DNA of 64,000 nt, from NCBI GenBank assembly GCA_966211955.1, contig CBIHOF010000001.1, positions 124,001 through 188,000 on the forward strand, read 5' to 3'. Numbering within the stretch: position 1 is the first letter of the stretch; every line of letters begins with the position of its first letter. Below, one piece after another: positions 25,682 to 34,132 of this stretch. Position numbers and translations under genes: made by a program. The notes under the pieces are model-generated. The model was not told where the DNA came from. It saw only the letters and a program-made list of their open reading frames with translations, and ran no database searches. This DNA comes from Albitalea sp966211955. Lineage in GTDB: Bacteria; Pseudomonadota; Gammaproteobacteria; Burkholderiales; Burkholderiaceae_C.

Positions 25682-26428
25682 ATGAAGGGCCTGCATGCCG
25701 TGGTGACGGGTGGCGGAAGCGGCATCGGCGCGGCGATCGCGATGGCGCTCGCTGCCGAAGGCGTGGCGACCACCGTCTTGGGCCGCTCGGCCAAGCGCCT
25801 GAAGGCGCTGCCATTGCCTGCGACGCACTGCATCGTCGCGGACGTGAGCGATGCCGACAGCGTCAAGCGCGCCTTCGACGCCGCGGCCGACTTCGGCCCG
25901 GTCGACATCCTCATCAACAACGCCGGGCAGGTCGAGAGCCAGCCGTTCATGCGCACGAGCGTCGATGCCTGGCAGCGCACGCTGGACGTGAACCTCACCG
26001 GCACCTTCCTGTGCACGCAGCAAGTGCTGCCGGCGATGGTCGAGCGCAAGTTCGGCCGCATCGTGAACGTCGCGAGCACGGCGGCCTTGAAGGGGTATGC
26101 CTACGTGGCCGCCTACTGCGCCGCCAAGCATGGCGTGCTCGGCCTCACGCGTGCACTGGCGCTCGAAGTGGCGAAGAAGGGCATCACCGTCAACGCCGTG
26201 TGCCCGGGCTACACCGAGACGGCCATCGTCGAGCAGGCCGTGCAGCAGATCAGCAGCAAGACCGGACGCAGTGCCGACGAAGCGCGCGCCGAACTTGCGG
26301 CGAGCAATCCGCAAGGCCGGCTGATCCAGCCCGACGAAGTGGCGCGTGCGGTGCTGTGGCTGTGCCGCCGCGAATCCTCGTCCATCACCGGCCAGGCCAT
26401 TGCCGTCGCCGGCGGAGAAGTGATGTGA
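25682..26428 (+). CDS. Short-chain dehydrogenase/reductase of the anthranilyl-CoA pathway
   Basis: A 248-residue SDR with cofactor motif VVTGGGSGIGAAIA (about residues 7-20), NNAGQVES, catalytic Ser in NVASTAALKG, and YCAAKHG (YxxxK). It begins 1 bp after the monooxygenase stop and its own stop overlaps the MarR gene start (GTGA). In this position it should oxidise or reduce a hydroxyacyl-CoA intermediate formed after dearomatisation of 2-aminobenzoyl-CoA. The exact step cannot be told from sequence. Confidence 0.9.
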   Translation: MKGLHAVVTGGGSGIGAAIAMALAAEGVATTVLGRSAKRLKALPLPATHCIVADVSDADSVKRAFDAAADFGPVDILINNAGQVESQPFMRTSVDAWQRTLDVNLTGTFLCTQQVLPAMVERKFGRIVNVASTAALKGYAYVAAYCAAKHGVLGLTRALALEVAKKGITVNAVCPGYTETAIVEQAVQQISSKTGRSADEARAELAASNPQGRLIQPDEVARAVLWLCRRESSSITGQAIAVAGGEVM

Positions 26429-26958
26429 GCGCCGTGCCAGACGACCTCCCGCAAGACCTGGAGTCGCGCGTCATCGACGACCACCACCAGGCCATCAAGC
26501 TGTGGCTGCGCATGCTGGCCTGCACCACGCGCATCGAATCGGTGGTGCGCAACCGGCTGCGCAGCGAGTTCGCGACCACGCTGCCGCGCTTCGACCTGCT
26601 CGCGCAGCTCGAACGCGAGCCCGAAGGATTGACCATGGGCGAGCTGTCGCAGCGGCTGATGGTGACCGGCGGCAACGTCACGGGCGTGACCGACCAGCTC
26701 GAAACCGAAGGCCTGGTCAAGCGCACGCCGCGCGCCAACGACCGACGGGCCTTTACCGTGCAGCTCACGCCCGCGGGCAAGCGCCAGTTCCGGCGCATGG
26801 CCGCGGTGCATGAGCAATGGGTGATCGAGCTCTTCGCCGGCTGGAACGCGGACGAGAAGTCGCAGGTCTACGCGATGCTCGCGGCCCTCAAGAAGCACCT
26901 GGGCGGCGTCGATGCGGCGCTGCCCAAACGAAGCAAACCGAAGAAGGAGACGGCATGA
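26425..26958 (+). CDS. MarR-family regulator within the anthranilyl-CoA operon
   Basis: A 177-residue regulator with the winged-helix segment LLAQLEREPEGLTMGELSQRLMVTGGNVTGVTDQLETEGLVKRTPRANDRRAFTVQLT spanning about residues 60-115. The GTG start overlaps the SDR stop and its TGA overlaps the start of the hydratase gene, so it is translated inside the operon. The likely target is the 18-bp palindrome at 23228, giving negative autoregulation of the operon and perhaps of kynBUA. The effector is probably 2-aminobenzoyl-CoA or anthranilate, by analogy with other aromatic-CoA MarR regulators. Confidence 0.9.
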   Translation: MSAVPDDLPQDLESRVIDDHHQAIKLWLRMLACTTRIESVVRNRLRSEFATTLPRFDLLAQLEREPEGLTMGELSQRLMVTGGNVTGVTDQLETEGLVKRTPRANDRRAFTVQLTPAGKRQFRRMAAVHEQWVIELFAGWNADEKSQVYAMLAALKKHLGGVDAALPKRSKPKKETA

Positions 26959-27806
26959 GCCGAACCATGGATTCGCACCTCCTCACCGGCAACCGGCGCG
27001 ACGCTGCCGGTATCTCGCCAACGCATTTCGGCTGGCATGTCGAAGGCAAGGTCGGCGTGGTGACGCTCAACCGGCCCGAGCGCAAGAACCCGCTGACCTT
27101 CGAGAGCTACGCGGAGCTGCGCGACCTGTTTCGCCTGCTCGCGCAGGCCGATGACGTGCGCGCGATCGTGATGCAGGGCGCTGGCGAGAACTTCTGCTCC
27201 GGTGGCGACGTGCACGAAATCATCGGCCCGCTCACCAGGATGAGCATGCCGGACCTGCTCACCTTCACCCGCATGACGGGCGACCTGGTGAAGGCGATGC
27301 GTGCCTGCCCGCAGCCCATCCTCTCAGCCATCGACGGCGTGTGCGCCGGCGCTGGCGCGATCATCGCGATGGCCTCGGACATGCGCATGGGCACGGCGCG
27401 CAGCAAGGTGGCTTTCCTGTTCTCGCGCGTGGGCCTCGCGGGCTGCGACATGGGCGCGTGCAGCATGTTGCCGCGCATCATCGGGCAGGGGCGCGCGTCG
27501 GAGCTCTTGTTCACCGGCCGCTCGATGAGCGGCGACGAGGCGCTGGCCTGGGGCTTCTACAACCGCATCGCGCGCTCGGATGACTTGTCGGCGCATGCGG
27601 TCGGCTGGGCTGCCGAGATCGCTGCCGGGCCGACCTTCGGCCACGCGATGACCAAGCGCATGCTGCATCAGGAGTGGGCGATGGGCGTCGATGAGGCCAT
27701 CGAATCCGAAGCTCAGGCGCAGGCGATCTGCATGATGACGCAGGACTTTCACCGCGCGTATGAAGCCTTCGCCGCAAAGACCAAGCCGGTCTTCGAAGGA
27801 GATTGA
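26955..27806 (+). CDS. Enoyl-CoA hydratase/isomerase family protein
   Basis: A 283-residue crotonase-fold protein. The CoA-binding oxyanion motifs are GAGENFCSGGDVHEI and DGVCAGAGAIIAMASDMRMGT; the catalytic-site region is FLFSRVGLAGCDMGACSMLPRIIG, where an Ala/Cys-Asp arrangement replaces the second Glu of classical hydratases. The N terminus (to about residue 25) precedes HVEGKVGVVTLNRPERKN. The ATG overlaps the MarR stop (ATGA). It should act on ring-opened or dearomatised CoA intermediates. It ends 3 bp before the acyl-CoA dehydrogenase. Confidence 0.9.
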   Translation: MSRTMDSHLLTGNRRDAAGISPTHFGWHVEGKVGVVTLNRPERKNPLTFESYAELRDLFRLLAQADDVRAIVMQGAGENFCSGGDVHEIIGPLTRMSMPDLLTFTRMTGDLVKAMRACPQPILSAIDGVCAGAGAIIAMASDMRMGTARSKVAFLFSRVGLAGCDMGACSMLPRIIGQGRASELLFTGRSMSGDEALAWGFYNRIARSDDLSAHAVGWAAEIAAGPTFGHAMTKRMLHQEWAMGVDEAIESEAQAQAICMMTQDFHRAYEAFAAKTKPVFEGD

Positions 27807-27809
27807 CCG

Positions 27810-28970
27810 ATGGACCGCGTGCATCTGCAGTGGCCGTTCTTCGAGGCGCGGCATCGTGAGTTGGCGAAGGCCGTCGATGAATGGGCGGTGACGGCCGTCA
27901 CGCATTCCAGCGGGCTGAGCGTCGATGATGAATGCCGCGCACTCGTCCGCCAGCTCGGCCAAGGCGGGCACCTCCGCCACGCCATTGCCGGCACCGCCCA
28001 CGGTGGCGTGACCGACACCATCGACACGCGCGCCATCTGCATCCTGCGCGAGACGCTCGCCTGGCATCACGGCCTCGCGGACTTTGCCTTCGCGATGCAA
28101 GGCCTGGGCTCGGGCGCCATCTCGCTCCACGGCACGCCGGCGCAGCGTGAACGCTACCTGCCGCGGGTTGCACGCGGCGAGGCCATCGCGGCCTTCGCGC
28201 TGTCGGAACCCGATGCCGGCTCCGACGTCGCGGCCATGTCCTGCGCAGCACGCGCCGAGGGCGACGCCTACATCCTCGACGGCGAGAAGACCTGGATCTC
28301 CAACGGGGGCATCGCCGATTTCTACGTGCTCTTCGCCCGCACCGGCGAAGCGCCCGGCGCACGCGGCATCTCGGCCTTCATCGTCGATGCGAGCACGCCC
28401 GGCTTCGAGATCGCCGAGCGCATCGACGTCGTCGCGCCACACCCTCTCGCGCGGCTGAAGCTCACCCACTGCCGCATCCCCGCCACGCAGCGCATCGGCG
28501 AAGCCGGCGAGGGCTTCAAGATCGCGATGCGCACGCTCGATGTCTTTCGCACTTCCGTGGCCGCCGCAGCGCTCGGCTTCGCTCGCCGCGCGCTTCACGA
28601 AGGCCTGCAGCGCGCCACGCAGCGACCGATGTTCGGCCAGCGCCTGGCCGACTTCCAGCTCACGCAAGCCAAGCTCGCGCAGATGGCGACCACCGTCGAC
28701 AGCGCCGCGTTGCTCACCTACCGCGCCGCCTGGCAGCGCGACCAAGGCGAGACGGTGACTAAGCAGGCAGCCATGGCCAAGATGGCCGCCACCGAGGGCG
28801 CGCAGCAGGTCATCGATGCGGCGGTGCAGCTCTTCGGCGGCGAAGGCGTGCGCAGCGGACGCATGGTCGAGTCGCTGTACCGCGAGATCCGCGCGCTGCG
28901 CATCTACGAGGGCGCGACCGAGGTGCAGCAACTCATCATCGCCCGCGAACTGCTGAAGGACGCCACATGA
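27810..28970 (+). CDS. Acyl-CoA dehydrogenase
   Basis: A 386-residue FAD enzyme of the ACAD family. Features are AFALSEPDAGSDVAAM, EKTWISNGGIADFYVLFAR, the FAD site around RPMFGQRLADFQLTQAKLA, and VQLFGGEGVRSG followed by IYEGATEVQQLIIARELL, which holds the C-terminal catalytic-region Glu. Anthranilyl-CoA clusters of Azoarcus-type bacteria also carry an acyl-CoA dehydrogenase. Its stop overlaps the ligase start (ATGA). Confidence 0.9.
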   Translation: MDRVHLQWPFFEARHRELAKAVDEWAVTAVTHSSGLSVDDECRALVRQLGQGGHLRHAIAGTAHGGVTDTIDTRAICILRETLAWHHGLADFAFAMQGLGSGAISLHGTPAQRERYLPRVARGEAIAAFALSEPDAGSDVAAMSCAARAEGDAYILDGEKTWISNGGIADFYVLFARTGEAPGARGISAFIVDASTPGFEIAERIDVVAPHPLARLKLTHCRIPATQRIGEAGEGFKIAMRTLDVFRTSVAAAALGFARRALHEGLQRATQRPMFGQRLADFQLTQAKLAQMATTVDSAALLTYRAAWQRDQGETVTKQAAMAKMAATEGAQQVIDAAVQLFGGEGVRSGRMVESLYREIRALRIYEGATEVQQLIIARELLKDAT

Positions 28971-30595
28971 CGACGACGGCCCACGTGGACACTTTCTGCG
29001 AGCGCAACCTGCCGCCGCGCGAATGGTGGCCGGAGTTTCGATTCGACCTGCCCGAGCTGCAGTTCCCCGAGCGCATGAACTGCGCGCACGACCTGCTGGA
29101 CCGCTGGGTCGAGCAGGGCGACGGCGACCGGCCCTGCCTCATCGGCAGCGAGCTGCGCTGGACCTACGCGCAGCTGCAGGCGCAAGCCAATCGCATCGCC
29201 AACGTGCTCGTGCAGGACATGGGCCTCGTGCCCGGCAACCGCGTGCTCCTGCGCGGCGCGAATTCGCCGATGCTGGCTGCGTGCTGGTTCGCGGTGGTGA
29301 AGGCCGGCGGCGTGGCGGTGGGCAGCATGCCGCTCTTGCGTGCCAAGGAGCTGACGCAGATCGTCACCAAGGCCGAGATCAGCCATGCGCTGTGCGACGA
29401 GCGGCTGGCCGAGGAGATCCGCCTCGCGCAGCCGCAGTGCCCGAGCCTCAAGCAGGTGATGTTCTTCCGTAGCGATGCAGCCGACGGTCTAGAAGCACGT
29501 GCCGCGACGAAGCCAGCCACGTTCGCCAACGTCGACACCGCCGCCGAAGACGTCTGCATGATGGCCTTCACCTCCGGCACCACGGGCACACCCAAGGGCG
29601 CGGTGCAGTTCCACCGCGACGTGATGGCCGCTTGCTGGTGCTGGCCCAGGCATCACCTGCAGGCCACGCGCGACGACACCTTCATCGGCAGCCCGCCGCT
29701 GGCGTTCACCTTCGGCCTTGGCGGCCTGCTGCTCTTCCCCTTGTCCATCGGCGCGTCCACCGTGCTGCTGGAGAAGGCCACGCCCGACGTGCTGCCCGGG
29801 GCCATCGCCCAGTACCGCGGCACGGTGTGCTTTACCTCGCCCACCGCGTATCGCGCGATGGCGGCCACGGTGAAGGGCCACGACATCTCGTCGCTGCGCA
29901 AGTGCGTGAGCGCCGGCGAGACCTTGCCCGCGGCGACGCGCAAGCTGTGGAAGGACGCGACCGGCATCGAGATGATCGACGGCATCGGCTCGACAGAGCT
30001 GCTGCACATCTTCATCTCGCACACCGACACCGACGCAAAGCCTGGCGCCACCGGCAAGCCGGTGCCGGGCTACACCGCGGCCATCCTCGACGACGAGCTG
30101 AAGCCGCTGCCGCCGGGCCGCGTCGGTCGGCTGGGCATCAAGGGCCCGACCGGCTGTCGCTACCTCGGCGACGACCGGCAGAAGCAGTACGTGCAAGGCG
30201 GCTGGAACCTCACCGGCGACGCCTACCTCGTGGACGAGGACGGCTGGTACGTCTACCAGGCGCGCACCGACGACATGATCGTCACCGGCGGCTACAACAT
30301 CGCCGGGCCCGAGGTGGAAAGCGTGCTGCTCGCGCATCCCGCGGTGGCCGAATGCGGCGTGATCGGTGCGCCCGACGAAGAGCGCGGGCAGATCGTGAAG
30401 GCCTACATCGTGCTGCGCCCGGGCTTCGCGGGCGACGACGCGATGTGCAAGACGCTGCAGGACTACGTCAAGCAGACCATCGCGCCTTACAAGTACCCGC
30501 GCAAGATCGAATTCCGCGATGCCCTGCCGCGCACCGAGACGGGCAAGCTGCAACGCTTTCGCCTGCGCGCCGAAGCATCGGGAGGCAAGGCATGA
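28967..30595 (+). CDS. abmG: 2-Aminobenzoate-CoA ligase (benzoate-CoA ligase family)
   Basis: A 542-residue AMP-forming ligase. Motifs are A3 FTSGTTGTPKGAVQF, A5 GIGSTELLHIF, A7/A8 YLVDEDGWYVYQARTDDMIVTGGYNIAGPEVE and the catalytic Lys in RTETGKLQRF. The family includes benzoate- and aminobenzoate-CoA ligases. Anthranilate is the inferred substrate because kynureninase is encoded in the divergent operon and the monooxygenase/reductase fusion begins this operon. It overlaps the dehydrogenase and the RidA-like gene by 4 nt each, making a tightly coupled run. Confidence 0.88.
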   Translation: MTTTAHVDTFCERNLPPREWWPEFRFDLPELQFPERMNCAHDLLDRWVEQGDGDRPCLIGSELRWTYAQLQAQANRIANVLVQDMGLVPGNRVLLRGANSPMLAACWFAVVKAGGVAVGSMPLLRAKELTQIVTKAEISHALCDERLAEEIRLAQPQCPSLKQVMFFRSDAADGLEARAATKPATFANVDTAAEDVCMMAFTSGTTGTPKGAVQFHRDVMAACWCWPRHHLQATRDDTFIGSPPLAFTFGLGGLLLFPLSIGASTVLLEKATPDVLPGAIAQYRGTVCFTSPTAYRAMAATVKGHDISSLRKCVSAGETLPAATRKLWKDATGIEMIDGIGSTELLHIFISHTDTDAKPGATGKPVPGYTAAILDDELKPLPPGRVGRLGIKGPTGCRYLGDDRQKQYVQGGWNLTGDAYLVDEDGWYVYQARTDDMIVTGGYNIAGPEVESVLLAHPAVAECGVIGAPDEERGQIVKAYIVLRPGFAGDDAMCKTLQDYVKQTIAPYKYPRKIEFRDALPRTETGKLQRFRLRAEASGGKA

Positions 30596-30984
30596 AGATC
30601 CTCCAACCCGCAGGATGGAAGCCGCCGCGCGGCTATGTCAACGGCGTGGCCGCGACCGGCACGACCGTGTTCGTGGCCGGCCAGATCGGCTGGAACGCGC
30701 AGTGCGAATTCGAGAGCGAAGACTTCGTCGCGCAGGTGCGGCAGGCGCTCGTCAACATTCGCGAGGTGCTGGCCGAGGCGGGTGCCAGGCCCGAGCACAT
30801 CACCCGCATGACCTGGTACCTCACCGACAAGCGCGAGTACATCGCGCGCGGCAAGGAGGTGGGGGCAGTGTTTCGCGAAGTGATCGGCGTCTACAACGCC
30901 GCGATGAGCGCCGTGCAGGTGGTGGCCTTGATGGAAGACAAGGCCAAGGTGGAGATCGAGGTGACGGCGGTCATTCCCTCGTGA
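30592..30984 (+). CDS. RidA/YjgF-family protein, divergent
   Basis: A 130-residue trimeric-fold RidA-type protein (VFVAGQIGWNA, VRQALVNIREVLAEAGARPEHITRMTWYLTDKREY). In canonical RidA an Arg in ARVEIEA binds the imine carboxylate; here that position reads AKVEIEV with Lys, so classical enamine deaminase activity is uncertain. As last gene of the operon it could deal with the amino group released from the ring as an imine or enamine. Its ATG overlaps the ligase stop. A 15-bp hairpin follows. Confidence 0.85.
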   Translation: MKILQPAGWKPPRGYVNGVAATGTTVFVAGQIGWNAQCEFESEDFVAQVRQALVNIREVLAEAGARPEHITRMTWYLTDKREYIARGKEVGAVFREVIGVYNAAMSAVQVVALMEDKAKVEIEVTAVIPS

Positions 30985-31004
30985 GACCGAACCACCCGTT
31001 CGGG

Positions 31005-31058
31005 CTGAGCTTGTCGAAGCCCTTGCGGCCAGTGGTGCGGGCACTTCGACAAGCTCAG
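31005..31058. repeat. 15-bp perfect inverted repeat between convergent genes
   Basis: CTGAGCTTGTCGAAG (31005-31019) pairs with CTTCGACAAGCTCAG (31044-31058) around a 24-base loop. This palindrome type is a frequent intergenic element in G+C-rich proteobacteria. It separates the RidA-like gene from the convergent LysE gene and may serve as a bidirectional terminator, although no T-run is present. Confidence 0.75.
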
Positions 31059-31065
31059 TGCGATC

Positions 31066-31695
31066 TCAAGCCGCCCGCTTGAACGTCGCCAGCAACAACC
31101 CCACCGCGATGAACAGGCTGCCGAAGGTGCGGTTCAACACCCGCATCTGCCGAGCCGTGCGCAGCAGGCGCAGCACTTTCGCGGCCATGGCGGTGTAAAG
31201 CCCCATGACCACCGTATCGGTGAATGCGAGCGTCGCGCCGATGACGAGGTATTGCGGCGCCAGCGGGTTCGCGGGCTCGAGGAACATCGGCACCACGGCC
31301 AGAAGGAAGACCGTGCCCTTGGGGTTCACGGCGTTGACCATCCAGCCTTTCATGACGAGGTCGCGGCGCCGGACAGACGCCTGCTCCTGCGTGCTCACCG
31401 CGAGCGGGGTGGCCGGCGCCCGCCATTGCGCGATGCCCAGCCACACGAGGTAGGCCACGCCCAGCCACTTGATGACCGCGAACGCGAGTGACGAGGTGGC
31501 GATCAGCGCGCCCAGGCCGAGCGAGACGACGAGCACCTGCGTCCAGATGCCGAGGATGAGGCCGAGGGTCGTGAAGTAACCGCGGCGAAAGCCGTGGTTC
31601 AGGCCGGAGCTCATCGCCGCGATGGCGCCCGCGCCCGGCGAGATGCTGATGGCCCAGGAGGCCGCGAAAAACGTGAGCCAGACCGACAGTTCCAT
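31066..31695 (-). CDS. LysE-family amino acid exporter
   Basis: A 209-residue inner-membrane protein with about six hydrophobic segments: the start MELSVWLTFFAASWAISISP with the family motif SPGAGAIAAMSSGLNHGFRRG, then TLGLILGIWTQVLVVSLGL, WLGVAYLVWLG and KGWMVNAVNPKGTVFLLA. The RhtB/LysE family exports amino acids such as homoserine, threonine, leucine or lysine. The ATG at 31695 has AGGAG at good distance; the longer frame to 31782 has no membrane character. It is next to the tryptophan/anthranilate genes, but a direct link is not shown. Confidence 0.9.
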   Translation of the reverse strand: MELSVWLTFFAASWAISISPGAGAIAAMSSGLNHGFRRGYFTTLGLILGIWTQVLVVSLGLGALIATSSLAFAVIKWLGVAYLVWLGIAQWRAPATPLAVSTQEQASVRRRDLVMKGWMVNAVNPKGTVFLLAVVPMFLEPANPLAPQYLVIGATLAFTDTVVMGLYTAMAAKVLRLLRTARQMRVLNRTFGSLFIAVGLLLATFKRAA

Positions 31696-31819
31696 GGATG
31701 AAATCTCCTGCAGCCGGGCAGTGTAGGGCGAAGGTGTGGTCCGCTCACGTCGCAGGGGAATGCGCAGTCCGTGCCACGGCATGCGCGCAGTGAATGCCCT
31801 GCGGCCGCGCGCCTTCCGA

Positions 31820-33931
31820 TCAGAAATTCGCCGTCAGTGTGAGCCTCACGCTGCGTGGCTCGACCGGATGGAAGTGGATGTCCTCCACCGGCGCGGATTC
31901 GCCCTTGAGCTGCGACGCATAGAGATAGTCGATGTCGCTTGAGCGGCGGTTGAAGAGGTTGAACACATCCAGCGCGACCTTCACGTCGCGGTTGATGCGA
32001 TAGCCCGCCCGCACGTAGGCAAGGGTCGTCGCCTTGGAGCGCTGAGAGTCGTCCTCCACCAGGGGCCGAGGCCCGAAGTAGCGCAACTGGAACTGCCCGA
32101 ACCACGGGCCGAATTCCGTCACCGTCGCGCCGAATGACGCGACCGTGCGGATGGCACCAGGCACGTGGTTGCCGATCGGGTTCGCATCGGCGAAGCGCGC
32201 GCTCGACACTGACAGGTCCGCATCCAGCAGCAGCCACGGACGGGCGACGTAGTGGTTGTTCCACTCGATGCCATGCCGCCGGCTCGCGCGGTTGGGCTCC
32301 GTTTCGCCGGCATCGCCCACGAACACGAGCTCCGAGCCCAGCGACAACTGCCAGAGGGCGAGCGAGCTTTGCAGGCCCGGAATGACCTGCGTGCGAAGTC
32401 CCAGCTCACCCCCCTTGGACCGCACGAGCGCATCGACACGCTCCACGGGATCGTGCGGCGCCTTCGCCGCGACGGTGGCGATGGTGCCCCGCGCGTCGTT
32501 GCTGTGAAAGCCTTGGCCGTAGTTCGCAAAGAACTCCGTCTTGTTCCACGGCCCGAAGATCAGCGACAGCTTGGGCGAGGCAATGCCCGCGCTCGCATTG
32601 CCGCTGTTCTGCGCGATGGAGCTCGCCACCTTGAAGTCGAAGCGGTCGGCGCGCAGCCCGGCCACGCTGCGCAGCCAGGGCGTCCATTGCGTGGAATTCT
32701 CGGCGTACAGGCCAAGGCTCGTCTGGCGCACGCGGCTTTCCTGGGTGGTCGACAGGCGCACGCGCTGGGCAGTGGCGTACAGGCCAACGGGGTCGAGGCG
32801 GTCGTGGCGCAACTGGATGCCGAGGGTGGTCGTGCTGTCGCGGCCGGCGAGCGAGGTGTTCCACGAACGGCTGGCGCCCAGGCCGAACGTGTCACGGTTC
32901 TCCGCCTGCTCAAACTGGTCGCCGTTCACCGAGTCGTCAGCGAAGAAGGTGAAGTCCGAGAAGAGCTTCAAACGCGAGCGGATGGCATAGGCATTGGCAC
33001 GCCACTCGCCGTCCGCCAGCGTCTCGCGCCGCGAGGCCGACAAGCTGTATCGCGAGGTGTTGCCGCCGTCGCTCGGGTCGAGGTTGCCGAAGCGGCCGAT
33101 GAGGCCGGAGTTGACGGCGCGCAGTGGCACCTGGTCGGTGGCGTTCCATCCGGCGTTGTAGGCCATGGCGGTGAGCGAGGTCTGCACGGTGTCGGTGGAC
33201 GCCGAGTAGCGCAGCACGCCGTTGATGCGGTGGAACTTCTCTGGCGAATCCCAGGGGCCGTCGTTGTGCGCCGCTTCGAGTGCGTACAGCAGTTGGCCCG
33301 AGCCCAAGGCCGACGAATTCGCGAGCAACGATCGCCGATAGCCATGTCCACCCACCGTGAGGCTGCCGATGCCGCGCTGCAGCGTGTCCTGCAGGTCGAT
33401 GTGCGCCGCACCCGCCGATGAGAAGTCGCCCTCGTCGGCGAAGTACGGCCCCTTCTTGTACGAGATGAGGTTGACGATTTCCGGGGTCAGCCAGTTCAGG
33501 TCCGAATAGCCGTGGCCATGCGCATGCGTGGGCATGTTGACCGGCATGCCGTCCACCCAGGTGGCGAAGTCGGTGCCGTGGTCGAGGTTGAAGCCGCGCA
33601 GGAAATACTGGTTCGCCTTTCCGTCGCCGCTGTGCTGCGTGACGATCACGCCGGGCACGAACTCCAGCACCTCGGCCGGGCGCAGCGTGGGCCGGCTCTC
33701 CAGCAGCCTGGCCGTCACGCTGCCCTGGCTCGCTGCGTCGGAGGTACCGATGGCGTTGACGTAGTTGCCGGCAATGACCACCTGCGGCAGCAGCTGCGCG
33801 GGGCCCGCGGCCAGTTTCACGTCGGGGGTGGGGGCTGCCTCCTGGGCGATGGCGGCGCTGCTCGCGACCCACAGGGCAGTGACCGCAATGCCGGCGGCTC
33901 GGAGTGTGGGGGTCAAGAAAGCTGGTTCCAT
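31820..33931 (-). CDS. TonB-dependent outer-membrane receptor
   Basis: A 703-residue receptor. Signal peptide AAGIAVTALWVASSAAIAQ; plug domain from LLPQVVIAGNYVNAIG (a TonB-box-like segment) through RPAEVLEFVPGVIVTQHSG, FLRGFNLDHGTDFATWVDGMPVN and YKKGPYFADEGDFSSAGA; then alternating barrel strands to the C-terminal aromatic end SVRLTLTANF. The ATG at 33931 is followed at once by the signal peptide. No siderophore synthesis or ABC import genes are nearby; His-rich THAHGHGYS in the plug hints at a metal ligand, but the substrate is unknown. Confidence 0.92.
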   Translation of the reverse strand: MEPAFLTPTLRAAGIAVTALWVASSAAIAQEAAPTPDVKLAAGPAQLLPQVVIAGNYVNAIGTSDAASQGSVTARLLESRPTLRPAEVLEFVPGVIVTQHSGDGKANQYFLRGFNLDHGTDFATWVDGMPVNMPTHAHGHGYSDLNWLTPEIVNLISYKKGPYFADEGDFSSAGAAHIDLQDTLQRGIGSLTVGGHGYRRSLLANSSALGSGQLLYALEAAHNDGPWDSPEKFHRINGVLRYSASTDTVQTSLTAMAYNAGWNATDQVPLRAVNSGLIGRFGNLDPSDGGNTSRYSLSASRRETLADGEWRANAYAIRSRLKLFSDFTFFADDSVNGDQFEQAENRDTFGLGASRSWNTSLAGRDSTTTLGIQLRHDRLDPVGLYATAQRVRLSTTQESRVRQTSLGLYAENSTQWTPWLRSVAGLRADRFDFKVASSIAQNSGNASAGIASPKLSLIFGPWNKTEFFANYGQGFHSNDARGTIATVAAKAPHDPVERVDALVRSKGGELGLRTQVIPGLQSSLALWQLSLGSELVFVGDAGETEPNRASRRHGIEWNNHYVARPWLLLDADLSVSSARFADANPIGNHVPGAIRTVASFGATVTEFGPWFGQFQLRYFGPRPLVEDDSQRSKATTLAYVRAGYRINRDVKVALDVFNLFNRRSSDIDYLYASQLKGESAPVEDIHFHPVEPRSVRLTLTANF

Positions 33932-34132
33932 GGGTCGACGCTGGACCTTAGCGTCGGCGTGCGACCCGTTCATGACGAAGCTGTCATGCAGGCCGGCCTG
34001 CGCACGGTGGCGCAGACCGGGCCCGTGGGCTGGTGAAGATGAAGGAGTGGGTGTTGCCATGGGCGCGCAGAGGTTCCAGCCCTCTACGCGCACCACCGGG
34101 TCTTGGATGCAGCCCGGGTCTTGCCCCGGCCC

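Noticed and set aside
27324..28931. 535-codon open frame antisense to the hydratase and dehydrogenase genes
   Set aside because: It crosses two well-supported genes and has no domain or start signal; shadow frame.
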